A DNA stretch of 64,000 bases, taken from the NCBI RefSeq assembly GCF_016065055.1, contig NZ_CP065856.1, positions 2,665,836 through 2,729,835 of the forward strand, given 5' to 3'. The notes under the pieces were generated by a model. It was not told where the DNA came from, did not search any database, and worked only from the letters and a program-made list of their open reading frames with translations. The stretch's first letter is position 1; the number at the start of each line of letters is the position of its first letter. The stretch comes from Halosimplex litoreum (GTDB lineage: Archaea; Halobacteriota; Halobacteria; Halobacteriales; Haloarculaceae). Both the position numbers and the translations under genes were made by a program. Of this stretch, positions 32,037 through 41,844 are shown piece by piece.

Positions 32037-32690
32037 CTACTCGAAGGCGACGAACTGCGTCCGGCAGTCGGGACAGACCAGTGCCCGGAGCGGGTGGCCC
32101 TCGGCATCGGTACGCGGTGGGCCGCAGCAGCCGCCGGCTTTTCGCGTCTCGAGGGCGCGATCGCAGACAGGGCAGTCCTCCAGGAAGACCGACAGGCCGT
32201 GGGCGGCGACGGCGCGCGGTCCCGCCTCGAGGTCGGTCACCTCGGCCAGCGCGAGCGCCGCGGCGGTCTCGGCGACCGCGACGGGGCGGCGCAGCCAGAC
32301 CTCACCCGCCGGTTCCCCAGACCCGTCCGAGAGGACGACGAACGTCCGATCGCTCTCGGTTACCGACTCGGTGGCCGTCGCGGTCGGTGCGACCGCGAGC
32401 GTCGCGACGGTCAGGTCCTCGGTCGACCGCGCCCGGAGTCGCTCGATCTCCGCCCGCCAACGGCCCTCGAAGTCGGCTGTGAGCCGCGTGTCGTCGCCGG
32501 TCGCGTCGACGATGCCCGCCCCGACCAGGTCGGCGAGGACTGCCTCGCCGTCGGCCGTCGTCGCGTCGGCGAGCGTGGCCGGCGTCGGGTCGTCGGCGCC
32601 GGGGTCGTTCGTTCCGGCTGCTCCGGACGTCGAATCCGCGGGCGCGGCTCGCACACCGTTCGACCGGTCGCTCCACCGTGGTCGTCGCAT
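32037..32690 (-). CDS. Hypothetical protein with C-terminal zinc ribbon
   Basis: 217 aa from the ATG at 32690. The first 90 residues are Ala/Asp/Thr-rich. The middle part (about 95-160) looks alpha/beta. The C-terminal part carries Cys pairs CPVC, GGCCG and VCPDC, a zinc ribbon. No family is recognised. It is the first gene of a two-gene unit with the stress-protein gene. The proximal start could also lie further in, because the first 25 residues are low in information. Confidence 0.55.
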   Translation of the reverse strand: MRRPRWSDRSNGVRAAPADSTSGAAGTNDPGADDPTPATLADATTADGEAVLADLVGAGIVDATGDDTRLTADFEGRWRAEIERLRARSTEDLTVATLAVAPTATATESVTESDRTFVVLSDGSGEPAGEVWLRRPVAVAETAAALALAEVTDLEAGPRAVAAHGLSVFLEDCPVCDRALETRKAGGCCGPPRTDAEGHPLRALVCPDCRTQFVAFE

Positions 32691-33159
32691 AGCTCTCGGT
32701 TCGACGCTCGCCCGTTTGAGCGTGTCGTCGGTTTCGGGACGTCGGCCGCTTCCACGTCCAGTAAGTTGCAGTTACGGGACGGGGTGACCCCACGTGTCGG
32801 TCGTCTCCCCGTCGACGTCCAGCCTCCGCAGCGTCGCCACGCTCCGGTCGGCGACGCGACCGGAGCCGCCCCGTCGATCCGCTCGTCGTGGGCGGCGACG
32901 GGACCGAGCCCCAGCGCCCGAGGTGAACTTCGACGGCGAGCAGCCGCTCGGCGGCCGTCGCGACCGCTGGACGCCGCTCGCCGGTTCGCGGTCCGGACGC
33001 CCGCGGTGGCCGTGGAGTTCCGCGCGGCATGTCTGTACGCCATCATTACGGCGGTGGCGACCGTTTCGACAGCGGGACCGGCGGTAACCCGCGGTTATTC
33101 CGAGCGTGTCAGCGGATGCCGGAGTATACCTTAGTCTGAAAGCATCGATCGTCGAAAAT
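32691..33159. other. 469-bp gap without a convincing gene
   Basis: Several Arg/Ser-rich frames are open here on both strands, but none has haloarchaeal amino-acid composition or recognisable motifs. The right end holds the promoter of the sugar importer operon, including a short palindrome at 33085-33097 and a TATA box at 33125-33130. Confidence 0.6.
33085..33130 (+). promoter_or_regulatory. Promoter of the carbohydrate importer operon with candidate operator
   Basis: A perfect 5-3-5 inverted repeat taacc-cgc-ggtta (33085-33097) lies about 30 bp upstream of the TATA box tatacc (33125-33130). Transcription would start near 33155, just before ATG 33160. The position upstream of the TATA suits an activator. 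Confidence 0.4.
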
Positions 33160-34725
33160 ATGTCTCAAGACTCATCGTCGGGAGCGGAGCGCGGACCGGA
33201 CCCGTCGAGTTCGCGGCGGCGGTTCGTCAAGGCGGTGGGCGTGGCCAGCGCGGTCGGTCTGGCCGGCTGTCAGGACGGCGCGGGGCCGGGCGCAGGTACC
33301 GGGACCGGAGACGGGACCGGCGGCGACGGTGGCGGTGGCGGGACCGTCGAGATGGCGATGCCGTCGAACGTCACCGACCGCGCCGAGGACACCCGACAGG
33401 CGCTGTACGACGCCGGGCTCTCCGAGGACATCGAGGTGACCTTCCTCTCCACGTCGGAGATCTCCGGCGACGTCGAGGCACAGTACCGCAGCTGGCTCAA
33501 CGCCGGCCGCGAGACGCCGGACGTGTTCCGGATGGACAGCGGGTGGACGATCCCGTTCATCGTCCGCGACCAGCTGGTCAACCTCGGCGACCGGCTCTCG
33601 GACGAGGCGCTCACGACGATCGAGGAGCACTACTTCGACGCGCCGGTCCAATCGGCGCGGGCTCCCGCGACCGCGGTCGGAGGCGGCGGTGACGGCACCG
33701 CGACCGGCGCGGACGGTGGTATCGGTAGCAACCTCTACGGCGTCCCCTGGCAGGTCGGGTTCCCGACGATCCAGTACCGCTCGGACTTGGTGACCGACGC
33801 CGGCTTCGACCCCGAGGGGGAGAACTGGGCGACCGAGCCGATGACCTGGCAGCGCTTCTCGGAGGTGATCGCCGAGACCCACGGCAACGCCGACGTGGAG
33901 TACGGCTTCAACTGGCAGGGGACCGACTACGTCGGACTCTCCTGTTGTACGTTCAACGAGTTCATGACCACCTGGGGCGGCGCCTACTTCGGCGGGCGCG
34001 ACACGCTGTTCGGCCCCGTCGGCGAGCGGCCGGTCACGGTGAACGAGGAGCCGGTCCACCAGGCGCTGGCGATGGTCCGGACGCTCGTCCACGGAAGCGA
34101 CGACGAGTTCGCGCTCGACGGCTACCAGCAGATCTCCCCCAACGCCGTCCTGGAGTGGACGGAGGGGCCGTCGCTGGAGCCGTTCACCAACGGCAACGCC
34201 GTCGCGCTGCGGTACTGGCCCAGCGGTATCTTCGAGGCGGCGACCGCCTTCGAGGAATCGGACGGCCTGTCGCCCGACGACCTGGGGACGATGCCGATCC
34301 CGTACGCGGTGACCGAGGAGGAATCTGAGTACGAGGGGATCGGCGGCACCGCCTCGGCACTGGGCGGGTGGCACCTGACGGTCAACCCCAACTCGGGGAA
34401 CGTCGACGCCGCCGTACAGGTGATCGAGGCGACGATGCAACGGAGCTTCCGGGAGTTCCAGTTCAGCGAACTCGGCTATCTCACCGGCGACCGACGGCTG
34501 TTCGACCCCGAGAACGTCGGCGACGTGGACCCGTGGGGTCCGCACCTGGAGACGCTGCGGGTGGCCGGCGAGAACGCCATCCCGCGGCCGGTGACCGTGG
34601 TCTGGCCGGACCAGTCGTCGCAGATCGCCAGCCGGGTCAACGCCGTGATCGCCCAACAGCAGGCGCCGGAACAGGCGATGAGCGCGCTCGCGGGGAGCCT
34701 CGAAGAGATCGAACAGAGCGTCTAA
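33160..34725 (+). CDS. Carbohydrate ABC transporter substrate-binding lipoprotein
   Basis: 521 aa periplasmic-type binding protein of the extracellular solute-binding family 1 (maltose/trehalose-like). The leader SRRRFVKAVGVASAVGLAGC has twin arginines and a lipobox Cys. A Gly-rich linker of about 30 residues follows. Family blocks are SGWTIPFIVRDQLVNLGDRL, GVPWQVGFPTIQYRSDLV and GNAVALRYWPSGIFEAATAF. An unusual Gly/Ala/Thr-rich insert sits near residue 170. The start at 33160 is set by the TATA box. First gene of the operon; sugar unknown. Confidence 0.87.
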   Translation: MSQDSSSGAERGPDPSSSRRRFVKAVGVASAVGLAGCQDGAGPGAGTGTGDGTGGDGGGGGTVEMAMPSNVTDRAEDTRQALYDAGLSEDIEVTFLSTSEISGDVEAQYRSWLNAGRETPDVFRMDSGWTIPFIVRDQLVNLGDRLSDEALTTIEEHYFDAPVQSARAPATAVGGGGDGTATGADGGIGSNLYGVPWQVGFPTIQYRSDLVTDAGFDPEGENWATEPMTWQRFSEVIAETHGNADVEYGFNWQGTDYVGLSCCTFNEFMTTWGGAYFGGRDTLFGPVGERPVTVNEEPVHQALAMVRTLVHGSDDEFALDGYQQISPNAVLEWTEGPSLEPFTNGNAVALRYWPSGIFEAATAFEESDGLSPDDLGTMPIPYAVTEEESEYEGIGGTASALGGWHLTVNPNSGNVDAAVQVIEATMQRSFREFQFSELGYLTGDRRLFDPENVGDVDPWGPHLETLRVAGENAIPRPVTVVWPDQSSQIASRVNAVIAQQQAPEQAMSALAGSLEEIEQSV

Positions 34726-34726
34726 C

Positions 34727-35704
34727 ATGGCGACCAGTGACGAACACGGTCGTGGCCGCGTGCGGGCGGCGGCGGTCGCGCCGGCCAACTGGACCGAACG
34801 CCTCTCCGAGCAGGGGTTCGCGTACGTCCTGCTGGTCCCGACGCTGTTGCTCGTCGCGACGATGGCCCTGTGGCCGTTGATCAGTACCTTCGAGATGTCG
34901 CTGCGCGCCGACGCCCTCTTTTCGGCGGAGTACGTCGGGGAGTTCGTCGGGATCGAGAACTACGTCGAGTTGCTGACCGGCGAGCGCAACGCCATCCTCG
35001 GCAGCCCGTTCCTCGACTTCGCCCAGCCGTTCGGGAGCGCGCTGACGGTGACGCTCATTTACGTCGCCATCGCGGTCACCCTGGAGACGATCATCGGCTT
35101 CGGCCAGGCGCTCGTCTTGGACCAGAGCTTCCGCGGGCGCCGGTGGGTCCGCGTCGCCATCCTCATCCCGTGGGCCGTGCCCATCGCCATCCAGGGGTTG
35201 ATCTTCTGGCTGTTCTTCCAGCCCGGGATCGGCGTCGGGACGGACGTGATGCAGAGTCTGGGCGTGTTCTCGGCGAACCCGCTGATCAACACCACGGACA
35301 CGCTGATCATCGTCATCGTCGCCGACGTGTGGAAGACCTCGGCGTTCATGGCGCTGCTCATCCTCGCGGGCCTCCAGAGCGTCGACCGCAGCCTCTACGA
35401 CGTGGCGAAAGTCGCCGGCGCCTCGAAGATACAGCAGTTCCGCTACATCACCTTCCCGCTCGTCCTGCCGGCGCTGCTCGTAGCACTGCTCTTTCGCACC
35501 ATCCAGTCGATGCGCGTCTACGGCATCATCGAGACGACCGGCGGCTGTTCGACCCTGCCGTCGCTGACCTGTCTGGTCGTCTCGACGTTCCGGTCGGGCC
35601 GGTACGCCACCTCCGCTGCCGTCGCGTTCATCACTGCCGGCATCGTCGCGCTGGTCGCGCTGGTGTACATCGTCAAGTTCGCCGACCTGGAGGTAGGTGC
35701 CTGA
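34727..35704 (+). CDS. Carbohydrate ABC transporter permease 1 (MalF-like)
   Basis: 325 aa with about six membrane spans (YVLLVPTLLLVATMALWPLI first). The cytoplasmic EAA-type loop is LYDVAKVAGASKIQQFRYIT, which contacts the ATPase. The gene begins 2 bp after the binding-protein stop and overlaps the second permease by one base, so all are co-translated. It forms a heterodimer with the next permease. Confidence 0.88.
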   Translation: MATSDEHGRGRVRAAAVAPANWTERLSEQGFAYVLLVPTLLLVATMALWPLISTFEMSLRADALFSAEYVGEFVGIENYVELLTGERNAILGSPFLDFAQPFGSALTVTLIYVAIAVTLETIIGFGQALVLDQSFRGRRWVRVAILIPWAVPIAIQGLIFWLFFQPGIGVGTDVMQSLGVFSANPLINTTDTLIIVIVADVWKTSAFMALLILAGLQSVDRSLYDVAKVAGASKIQQFRYITFPLVLPALLVALLFRTIQSMRVYGIIETTGGCSTLPSLTCLVVSTFRSGRYATSAAVAFITAGIVALVALVYIVKFADLEVGA

Positions 35705-36651
35705 TGGCCACCGAAACCGCCGACGACCAACGGAGCGACGACGGCCCCATCGCCCGCCGCGCCCGGGCGGCCATCCGCAACCCCGGCGACGCCTACCAGT
35801 TCCTCTTCTACGTCGTCACCGGCTTCTTCCTCGTGACGACGCTGTTTCCCTTCTACTGGCTGCTCGTACTGGCGCTCACCCCGGGCGACCGGATGACCGA
35901 CATCGGCCTGCTGCCCAACGGGTTCAACCCCGCCTCGTTCGTCGAGATGTTCCAGCGGCTGCCCTTTCACGTCTACATGTTCAACAGCATCGTCATCGCG
36001 CTGACGACGACGCTCATCGTCCTGCTGGTCGCCAGCTTCGCCGGCTACGCGTTCGGCCGCCTGCAGTTCCGCGGGAAGACCGCCCTGTTGCTCGTCCTAC
36101 TCGCTATCTCCTACTTCCCGCCGGCCGCGTTCATCCTCCCGCTGTTCCAGTTTTTCACCGGCAACGTCGAGATCCTCACGCTGCCCGCCGTCGGGACGAT
36201 ATCGAGCCCGAACTGGTTCAACACCCCCGGCGCGATGGTCACCCCCTTCAGCGCCCTGTTTCTTCCACTCTCCATCTTCATCCTCACCACGTTCTACAGC
36301 CAGATCCCCGACGGGCTGGAGGACGCCGCCCGCGTCGAGGGCGCGACGCGGATCGGCGCGCTGTTCAGAGTGATCATCCCGCTGTCGGCGCCCGGCGTCG
36401 CGACCGCCGGTGTCCTCACCTTCATCGGCGTCTACAACGAGTTCTTCATCTCCTTCCTGATGACCGACGGCCAGGCCCAGAATTGGGCACCCATCGTCTG
36501 GGGGGTCGTCAACTACCAGGGCCAGTACCAGGCCTTCTACAACCTGATGGCGGCCGCGAGCATCGTCGGCGTCCTCCCCGTGGTGATCCTCGTCGTGATC
36601 GCCCAGGAGCGCATCGTCAGCGGGCTGACTGCCGGAGCACTCAAGGAGTAA
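35704..36651 (+). CDS. Carbohydrate ABC transporter permease 2 (MalG-like)
   Basis: 315 aa. Six membrane spans, starting YVVTGFFLVTTLFPFYWLLV. The EAA loop is DGLEDAARVEGATRIGALFR. A long extracytoplasmic loop between spans 3 and 4 (FTGNVEILTLPAVGTISSPN) is longer than in MalG. The start codon shares one base with the stop of permease 1, and the ATPase follows 3 bp after its stop. Confidence 0.88.
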   Translation: MATETADDQRSDDGPIARRARAAIRNPGDAYQFLFYVVTGFFLVTTLFPFYWLLVLALTPGDRMTDIGLLPNGFNPASFVEMFQRLPFHVYMFNSIVIALTTTLIVLLVASFAGYAFGRLQFRGKTALLLVLLAISYFPPAAFILPLFQFFTGNVEILTLPAVGTISSPNWFNTPGAMVTPFSALFLPLSIFILTTFYSQIPDGLEDAARVEGATRIGALFRVIIPLSAPGVATAGVLTFIGVYNEFFISFLMTDGQAQNWAPIVWGVVNYQGQYQAFYNLMAAASIVGVLPVVILVVIAQERIVSGLTAGALKE

Positions 36652-36654
36652 CTC

Positions 36655-37857
<1,203 letters not shown>

Positions 37858-37858
37858 C

Positions 37859-38062
37859 GTGGTCTCGAGCGCCGCCCTGCTCTACTTCGGCATTGGCACG
37901 CTCCTCTTTTTCTTCTGGGTCTACGGCATCTGGGCGTTCGCTCGCGACGTGCGCCGGACGTACGTTCCGGGTGTGCGAGGGTGGGTCGCCCGTCGGCGGG
38001 AGAAGCAGGCCGAGCAGGAACGCGAGAGCGAGCGCGAGGAGCAGGAGAAACAGCTGTACTGA
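37859..38062 (+). CDS. Small membrane protein at the end of the sugar ABC operon
   Basis: 67 aa from the GTG at 37859, one base after the ATPase stop. It has one hydrophobic segment (LLYFGIGTLLFFFWVYGIWA), a basic stretch (RRTYVPGVRGWVARRREKQ), and a tail of about 20 residues almost only Glu, Arg, Gln and Lys, likely a helix or coiled coil. Coupling to the operon suggests an accessory subunit; no known transporter family has been matched. Confidence 0.7.
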   Translation: MVSSAALLYFGIGTLLFFFWVYGIWAFARDVRRTYVPGVRGWVARRREKQAEQERESEREEQEKQLY

Positions 38063-38163
38063 CGCCCGAGTCGTCGCCGACCCGACCGGCTAGCCGGGAC
38101 CACGCCGCCGTTTCGACATCGTTCGAACGGCTTGCTGCCCGGTCGCAGAGGCGAGTCGGCCAG

Positions 38164-38739
38164 TCACACCGATCCGGACGGCCGCAACAGGTGCAGCCGC
38201 CCCGCGGCCAGCCCGATCAGTAGTCCAGTGAAGTGGGCGACCAAGGCGACGCCGGGGCCGGCGGTGACGACGGTGACGGCGCCGGCGACGACGACGAACA
38301 CGCCGAGTTGCGCTCGCGGGGACAGCGGCGTCCTGTCCAGCAGGGTGTCGCTCATGCGGTTGCCCGCCAGCACGTAGCCGACCAGCCCGGCGATGCCGCC
38401 GCTGGCGCCCAGCACGGCGACGCCGGGACCGACCAGGTCGCTGACCCAGATCTCGGCGAGGCCAGACAGCGCCCCGGTGACGAGGAAGAAGGCGTGAAAG
38501 CGCAGCCGCGATGTCTGTCGTTCGAGATACAGCCCGACCAACAGGAGGACGGCGACGTTGGCGACGAGGTGGCCGACCGAGAGGTGGGCGTAGACGCTCG
38601 TCACCAGCGTCCACGGGCGAGCGCCGACCGGCGGTGCGAGCGCGAACGCGAAGGGGATCTGTAGCAGTGCCACGACGCGCTGGAGGGCGAAGACGACGAC
38701 GAAGGCGACGACCAGCGTCAGGGTCGGACTCCGGGACAC
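38164..38739 (-). CDS. Rhomboid-family intramembrane serine protease
   Basis: 191 aa from the GTG at 38739 (VSRSPTLTLVVAF). It cleaves membrane-embedded segments of substrate proteins. The catalytic Ser is in VLGASGGIAGLVG (GxSG motif), and the His in VALVAHFTGLLIG near the C-terminus. The substrate loop region starts HLSVGHLVANVAVLL (His and Asn typical of the family). About six membrane spans. The frame is open further upstream, but only Arg-rich sequence is read there. Confidence 0.85.
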   Translation of the reverse strand: MSRSPTLTLVVAFVVVFALQRVVALLQIPFAFALAPPVGARPWTLVTSVYAHLSVGHLVANVAVLLLVGLYLERQTSRLRFHAFFLVTGALSGLAEIWVSDLVGPGVAVLGASGGIAGLVGYVLAGNRMSDTLLDRTPLSPRAQLGVFVVVAGAVTVVTAGPGVALVAHFTGLLIGLAAGRLHLLRPSGSV

Positions 38740-38801
38740 GACCGTGAGTAGGGCCACCGAGTACAAGAAGGATCGGCCGCCGGGGGATGCGGTGGTGTGG
38801 G

Positions 38802-39230
38802 TCAGAAGACGGAGTCGGCGGTGGCGGCGCCGACGACGCTGAAGATGGCGCCGACGCTGACGGCGCGGGCGGTGACGGCGGTGCGCTCGGCGGTCGTGAT
38901 GCCGGGGTCGGTGAGGAACGTCGTCGGCGCGGTCAGCGTCAGCGCGAGGACGGCGACGGAGCCGAACGAAACCAGCATGAGCGAGAGAAAGCGCAGCGGG
39001 ATCCCGGCCACCTCGGCCTCGCGGTCGGGGTCGCGGTCGTCGTCGGCCTCGTAGAGGGCGCCGTAGCCGATGGCGAAGACGATGGCGACGGTCACGGCGG
39101 CGTGGAACCAGGTCATCTGCTCCGCGAGCGTCCACACCTCCTCGGTGACGACGAACGGGCCCGCGAGCAGGAACCCCCCGACCACCTGCTGTGCGGTGTC
39201 GGCGAGCTTGTACTTAGGGGCCCGAGCCAT
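38802..39230 (-). CDS. DUF2391 (TIGR02587-like) membrane protein
   Basis: 142 aa from the ATG at 39230. The start MARAPKYKLADTAQQVVGGF and the four membrane segments (GGFLLAGPFVVTEEVWTLA, then AAVTVAIVFAIGYGAL, then LSLMLVSFGSVAVLALTL) match the family. There is a cytosolic acidic loop with DDDRDPDREAEV. Role unknown; the family occurs widely in archaea and some bacteria. A longer frame upstream covers the neighbouring genes in antisense and is rejected. Confidence 0.78.
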   Translation of the reverse strand: MARAPKYKLADTAQQVVGGFLLAGPFVVTEEVWTLAEQMTWFHAAVTVAIVFAIGYGALYEADDDRDPDREAEVAGIPLRFLSLMLVSFGSVAVLALTLTAPTTFLTDPGITTAERTAVTARAVSVGAIFSVVGAATADSVF

Positions 39231-39283
39231 GCCACGCTCTATTCCGGGGCCGGGCAAAACGCTGGCGGACGCGGCGGATCGGG

Positions 39284-39721
39284 TCAGGCCTCGACCTTCG
39301 GACGACCCGGACGGCGCCACGAGAGCCAGAGGTACGTCCCGATGGCCCCGACCGCGAACAGCGGCGGGATGTAGGCGACTTGCGTGAACGGGTCGGGCGG
39401 CGCGAGCACGAACGAAGCCAGAACGCCGACCGTGGCCGCCGCCGTGTACGTCGCGACCAGTCGCTCGCGCCGCGTCGCCGGGAACGACCGCTCGTCGGGC
39501 GGGTCGCGCACGAGGCGCGCGTAGAGGTAGTGGAGCAGGCCGTAGAACGTGAGGAGATAGACGAACACGCGGAGCGTCGACACCTCGCGTCGCGTCGCCT
39601 CCAGGCGCGCCCAGTAGGCCATCGAGACCAGGTTCCCGACCAGGATCGCCACCGTCAGGCCGAATGCGACGGCGAGATACGGATTCTCGAACAGGAGGTC
39701 CGGGAAGGCCGGGAGTTGCAC
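39284..39721 (-). CDS. Polytopic membrane protein, unknown family
   Basis: 145 aa from the GTG at 39721 (VQLPAFPDLLFENPYLAVAF). About four membrane segments: FGLTVAILVGNLVSMAYW, STLRVFVYLLTFYGLLHYLY, TYTAAATVGVLASFVL and PPLFAVGAIGTYLWLSW. A basic segment lies between spans 2 and 3. The start is set by the TATA box gatatag at 39744-39750, 27 bp away, giving a leaderless transcript. The frame continues upstream but into the methyltransferase antisense. Function unknown. Confidence 0.65.
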   Translation of the reverse strand: MQLPAFPDLLFENPYLAVAFGLTVAILVGNLVSMAYWARLEATRREVSTLRVFVYLLTFYGLLHYLYARLVRDPPDERSFPATRRERLVATYTAAATVGVLASFVLAPPDPFTQVAYIPPLFAVGAIGTYLWLSWRRPGRPKVEA

Positions 39722-39743
39722 GCCCGGCGGTAGCCCGTCGTCC

Positions 39744-39750
39744 GATATAG
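39744..39750 (-). promoter_or_regulatory. TATA box of the small membrane-protein gene
   Basis: The box gatatag, read on the minus strand as ctatatc, is centred 26-27 bp from the GTG at 39721 and sets that start. Confidence 0.5.
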
Positions 39751-39830
39751 GTCTTGTCGGTTGACTGTCCCGATCGAGCGGACGGTACCGACACAGAACC
39801 GTTTTCCTCGGCGCGCTCCACCCCTCGACC

Positions 39831-40511
39831 ATGAGCGTCAGCGAGGAGTTCGACGAGTGGGCACGCGACGGCCGCGACGAGGGCATGGAGGAGCGCCACT
39901 GGCACACCGCCAAACACGCCCTCGCGCGGATGCCCGTCGAGGCGGGCGACACCGTCCTCGACCTGGGCTCGGGGAGCGGCTACGCCGGCCGCGCGCTCCG
40001 GGAGACGAAGGACGCGGCCCGGTCCTACGGCGTCGACGCCGCGCCGCAGATGGCCCGCAACGCCCGCGAGTACACCGACGACCGCCGGTCGGGCTTCCTG
40101 AACGGCGACTTCGAACACCTGCCGTTCGCCGACGACAGCGTCGACCACTGCTGGTCGATGGAGGCGTTCTTCTACGCCCGCGACCCCGACGCCGTGCTGG
40201 ACGAACTCCGGCGAGTCATCCGGCCGGGCGGGACGTTCTACTGTGCGGTGAACTACTGGGAAGAGAGCGTCCACACGCACGAGTGGGACGAACTGGTCGA
40301 GGTGCCGATGATCCGCTGGAGCGAGGCCGAGTACCGCGAACACTTCCGCGACGCGGGCTTTCACGTCGCCGGCCAGGACCGGATCCCCGACACGGAGACG
40401 ACGATTCCGCCGGCGGGGGAGTTCCCGACCGAGGACTTCGAAACCCGCGAGGCGATGGTCGAGCGCTACCGCGAGCACGGCACGCTACTGACCGTCGGCG
40501 TGGTGCCGTAG
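39831..40511 (+). CDS. Class I SAM-dependent methyltransferase
   Basis: 226 aa. Motif I is VLDLGSGSGYAGRALR, followed by YGVDAAPQM (acidic residue binding the ribose) and LPFADDSVDHCWSMEAFFY (motif IV). RRVIRPGGTFYCAVNYWEES is the post-motif III region. Its closest feel is UbiE/Coq5-like small-molecule methyltransferases. The acceptor is unknown. The first 30 residues (SVSEEFDEWARDGRDEGMEE) form a helical cap. Confidence 0.82.
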   Translation: MSVSEEFDEWARDGRDEGMEERHWHTAKHALARMPVEAGDTVLDLGSGSGYAGRALRETKDAARSYGVDAAPQMARNAREYTDDRRSGFLNGDFEHLPFADDSVDHCWSMEAFFYARDPDAVLDELRRVIRPGGTFYCAVNYWEESVHTHEWDELVEVPMIRWSEAEYREHFRDAGFHVAGQDRIPDTETTIPPAGEFPTEDFETREAMVERYREHGTLLTVGVVP

Positions 40512-40614
40512 AACCGCGCGCCGACCGTCGATGCGGTCGGCGAGGGGGTCGCGAACGCCGCCGTCGCCGCCGCTCGTGCCAAACGTTTTGTAGGCTTCGC
40601 GTTCAGAGGGGAGT

Positions 40615-41811
40615 ATGGCGCTGACGCGGCGACAACAGGTCCTCGGGGGCCTGTTCGTCGGCATGACGGTCCTGACGCTGCTGATCCTCTCGCGGGTGAT
40701 CGGGATCGTCTTTTTCGCCATCACGGTGGCGTACGTGCTCTATCCCGTCCGTCGGGGCCTCGTCCACCGGGGCGTCCACCGCCGGGTCGCCGCCGCGACG
40801 GCCACGACGGTCGGGTTCCTGTTCGTCGCGCTCATCGTCGGGCCGGTGGTCTACGCGCTGTACGGCCGCCAGGCGCTCCTGCTTTCGTTCCTGCGGTCGA
40901 TCCCGGCCGAACAGCCGGTGACGATCTTCGGGATGTCGTTCGTGATCGACGTGAGCGCGCTGATCGTGCGGGCACGGGCCGCCGTCGTCGACGTCGGATT
41001 CGATATCGCCGGGGCGGCGCCCGTCCTCGCGCTGAAGGGCTTCCTGTTCGTCTTTCTCGTGTACGGACTGCTGTTGCGGCCCGGGAGCGTCCACCGAGCG
41101 GCGCTCCGGCTGGTCCCCGGGGAGTACCACGACGTGGTGTTCGCGCTGCACCGCTGCGTGCGCGACACGCTGTACGCGCTGTACGTCCTGCAGGCCGCGA
41201 CGGCGCTGGGGACGTTCGCGGTGGCGTACGTCGTCTTCTCGGTACTGGGCTACCCCAGCGCGTTCACGCTGTCGGTCTTTTCCGGACTCTTGCAGTTCAT
41301 CCCCGTCCTCGGGCCGAGCATCCTCATCGCGGCCGTGGCGGTCGGCCAGGCGCTGGCCGGCGAGGTCACCGCCGCCCTCCTCGTCGCGAGCACGGGGCTG
41401 GTCCTGATCGGCTTCCTGCCGGACGCGCTGATCCGCCCGCGGCTCGCTTCGCTGACGACCGGGATGCCCGCGAGCCTCTACTTCGTCGGGTTCACCGGCG
41501 GCACGCTGAGTCTGGGCGTCGTCGGCGTCATCGCGGGCCCGCTGGTCGTCGCGCTGCTCGTCGAAGTGGTCGAACTGGTCACCGACGAACGTGCGAGCGT
41601 CCAGCAGACCTTCGACGAGGCCGCCGTCGTCCCCGACGCCGACGGCGACGACGACCGACCCCGCGGTCGGAACGGGCGCCTCAGCGACTACCTGTCCGAC
41701 GGCGCGGCGGACTCGACCGGAGACCTGGCGGACCAGGTACCGGACGCGACGGACGGCGACCTCGCCGAGGAGTCCCCGGGCGACTCCGCCGGCGACCCGA
41801 CCGACGACTGA
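40615..41811 (+). CDS. AI-2E family (PerM-like) membrane transporter
   Basis: 398 aa. Seven or eight membrane spans. The characteristic C-terminal block is FSGLLQFIPVLGPSILIAAV, followed by LIRPRLASLTTGMPASLYFV and GVVGVIAGPLVVALLVEV. The family includes proposed efflux carriers and sodium-proton antiporters; substrates vary. The last 75 residues are Asp/Gly/Ala-rich and soluble, a haloarchaeal tail. Confidence 0.83.
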   Translation: MALTRRQQVLGGLFVGMTVLTLLILSRVIGIVFFAITVAYVLYPVRRGLVHRGVHRRVAAATATTVGFLFVALIVGPVVYALYGRQALLLSFLRSIPAEQPVTIFGMSFVIDVSALIVRARAAVVDVGFDIAGAAPVLALKGFLFVFLVYGLLLRPGSVHRAALRLVPGEYHDVVFALHRCVRDTLYALYVLQAATALGTFAVAYVVFSVLGYPSAFTLSVFSGLLQFIPVLGPSILIAAVAVGQALAGEVTAALLVASTGLVLIGFLPDALIRPRLASLTTGMPASLYFVGFTGGTLSLGVVGVIAGPLVVALLVEVVELVTDERASVQQTFDEAAVVPDADGDDDRPRGRNGRLSDYLSDGAADSTGDLADQVPDATDGDLAEESPGDSAGDPTDD

Positions 41812-41844
41812 CGACCCGGCGACGGGTACGGCCCGAACGGCGAG

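Noticed and set aside
32794-33087. Arg/Ser-rich 97-codon frame in the gap before the sugar importer
   Set aside because: No haloarchaeal composition, no motifs, and no promoter at the right spacing.
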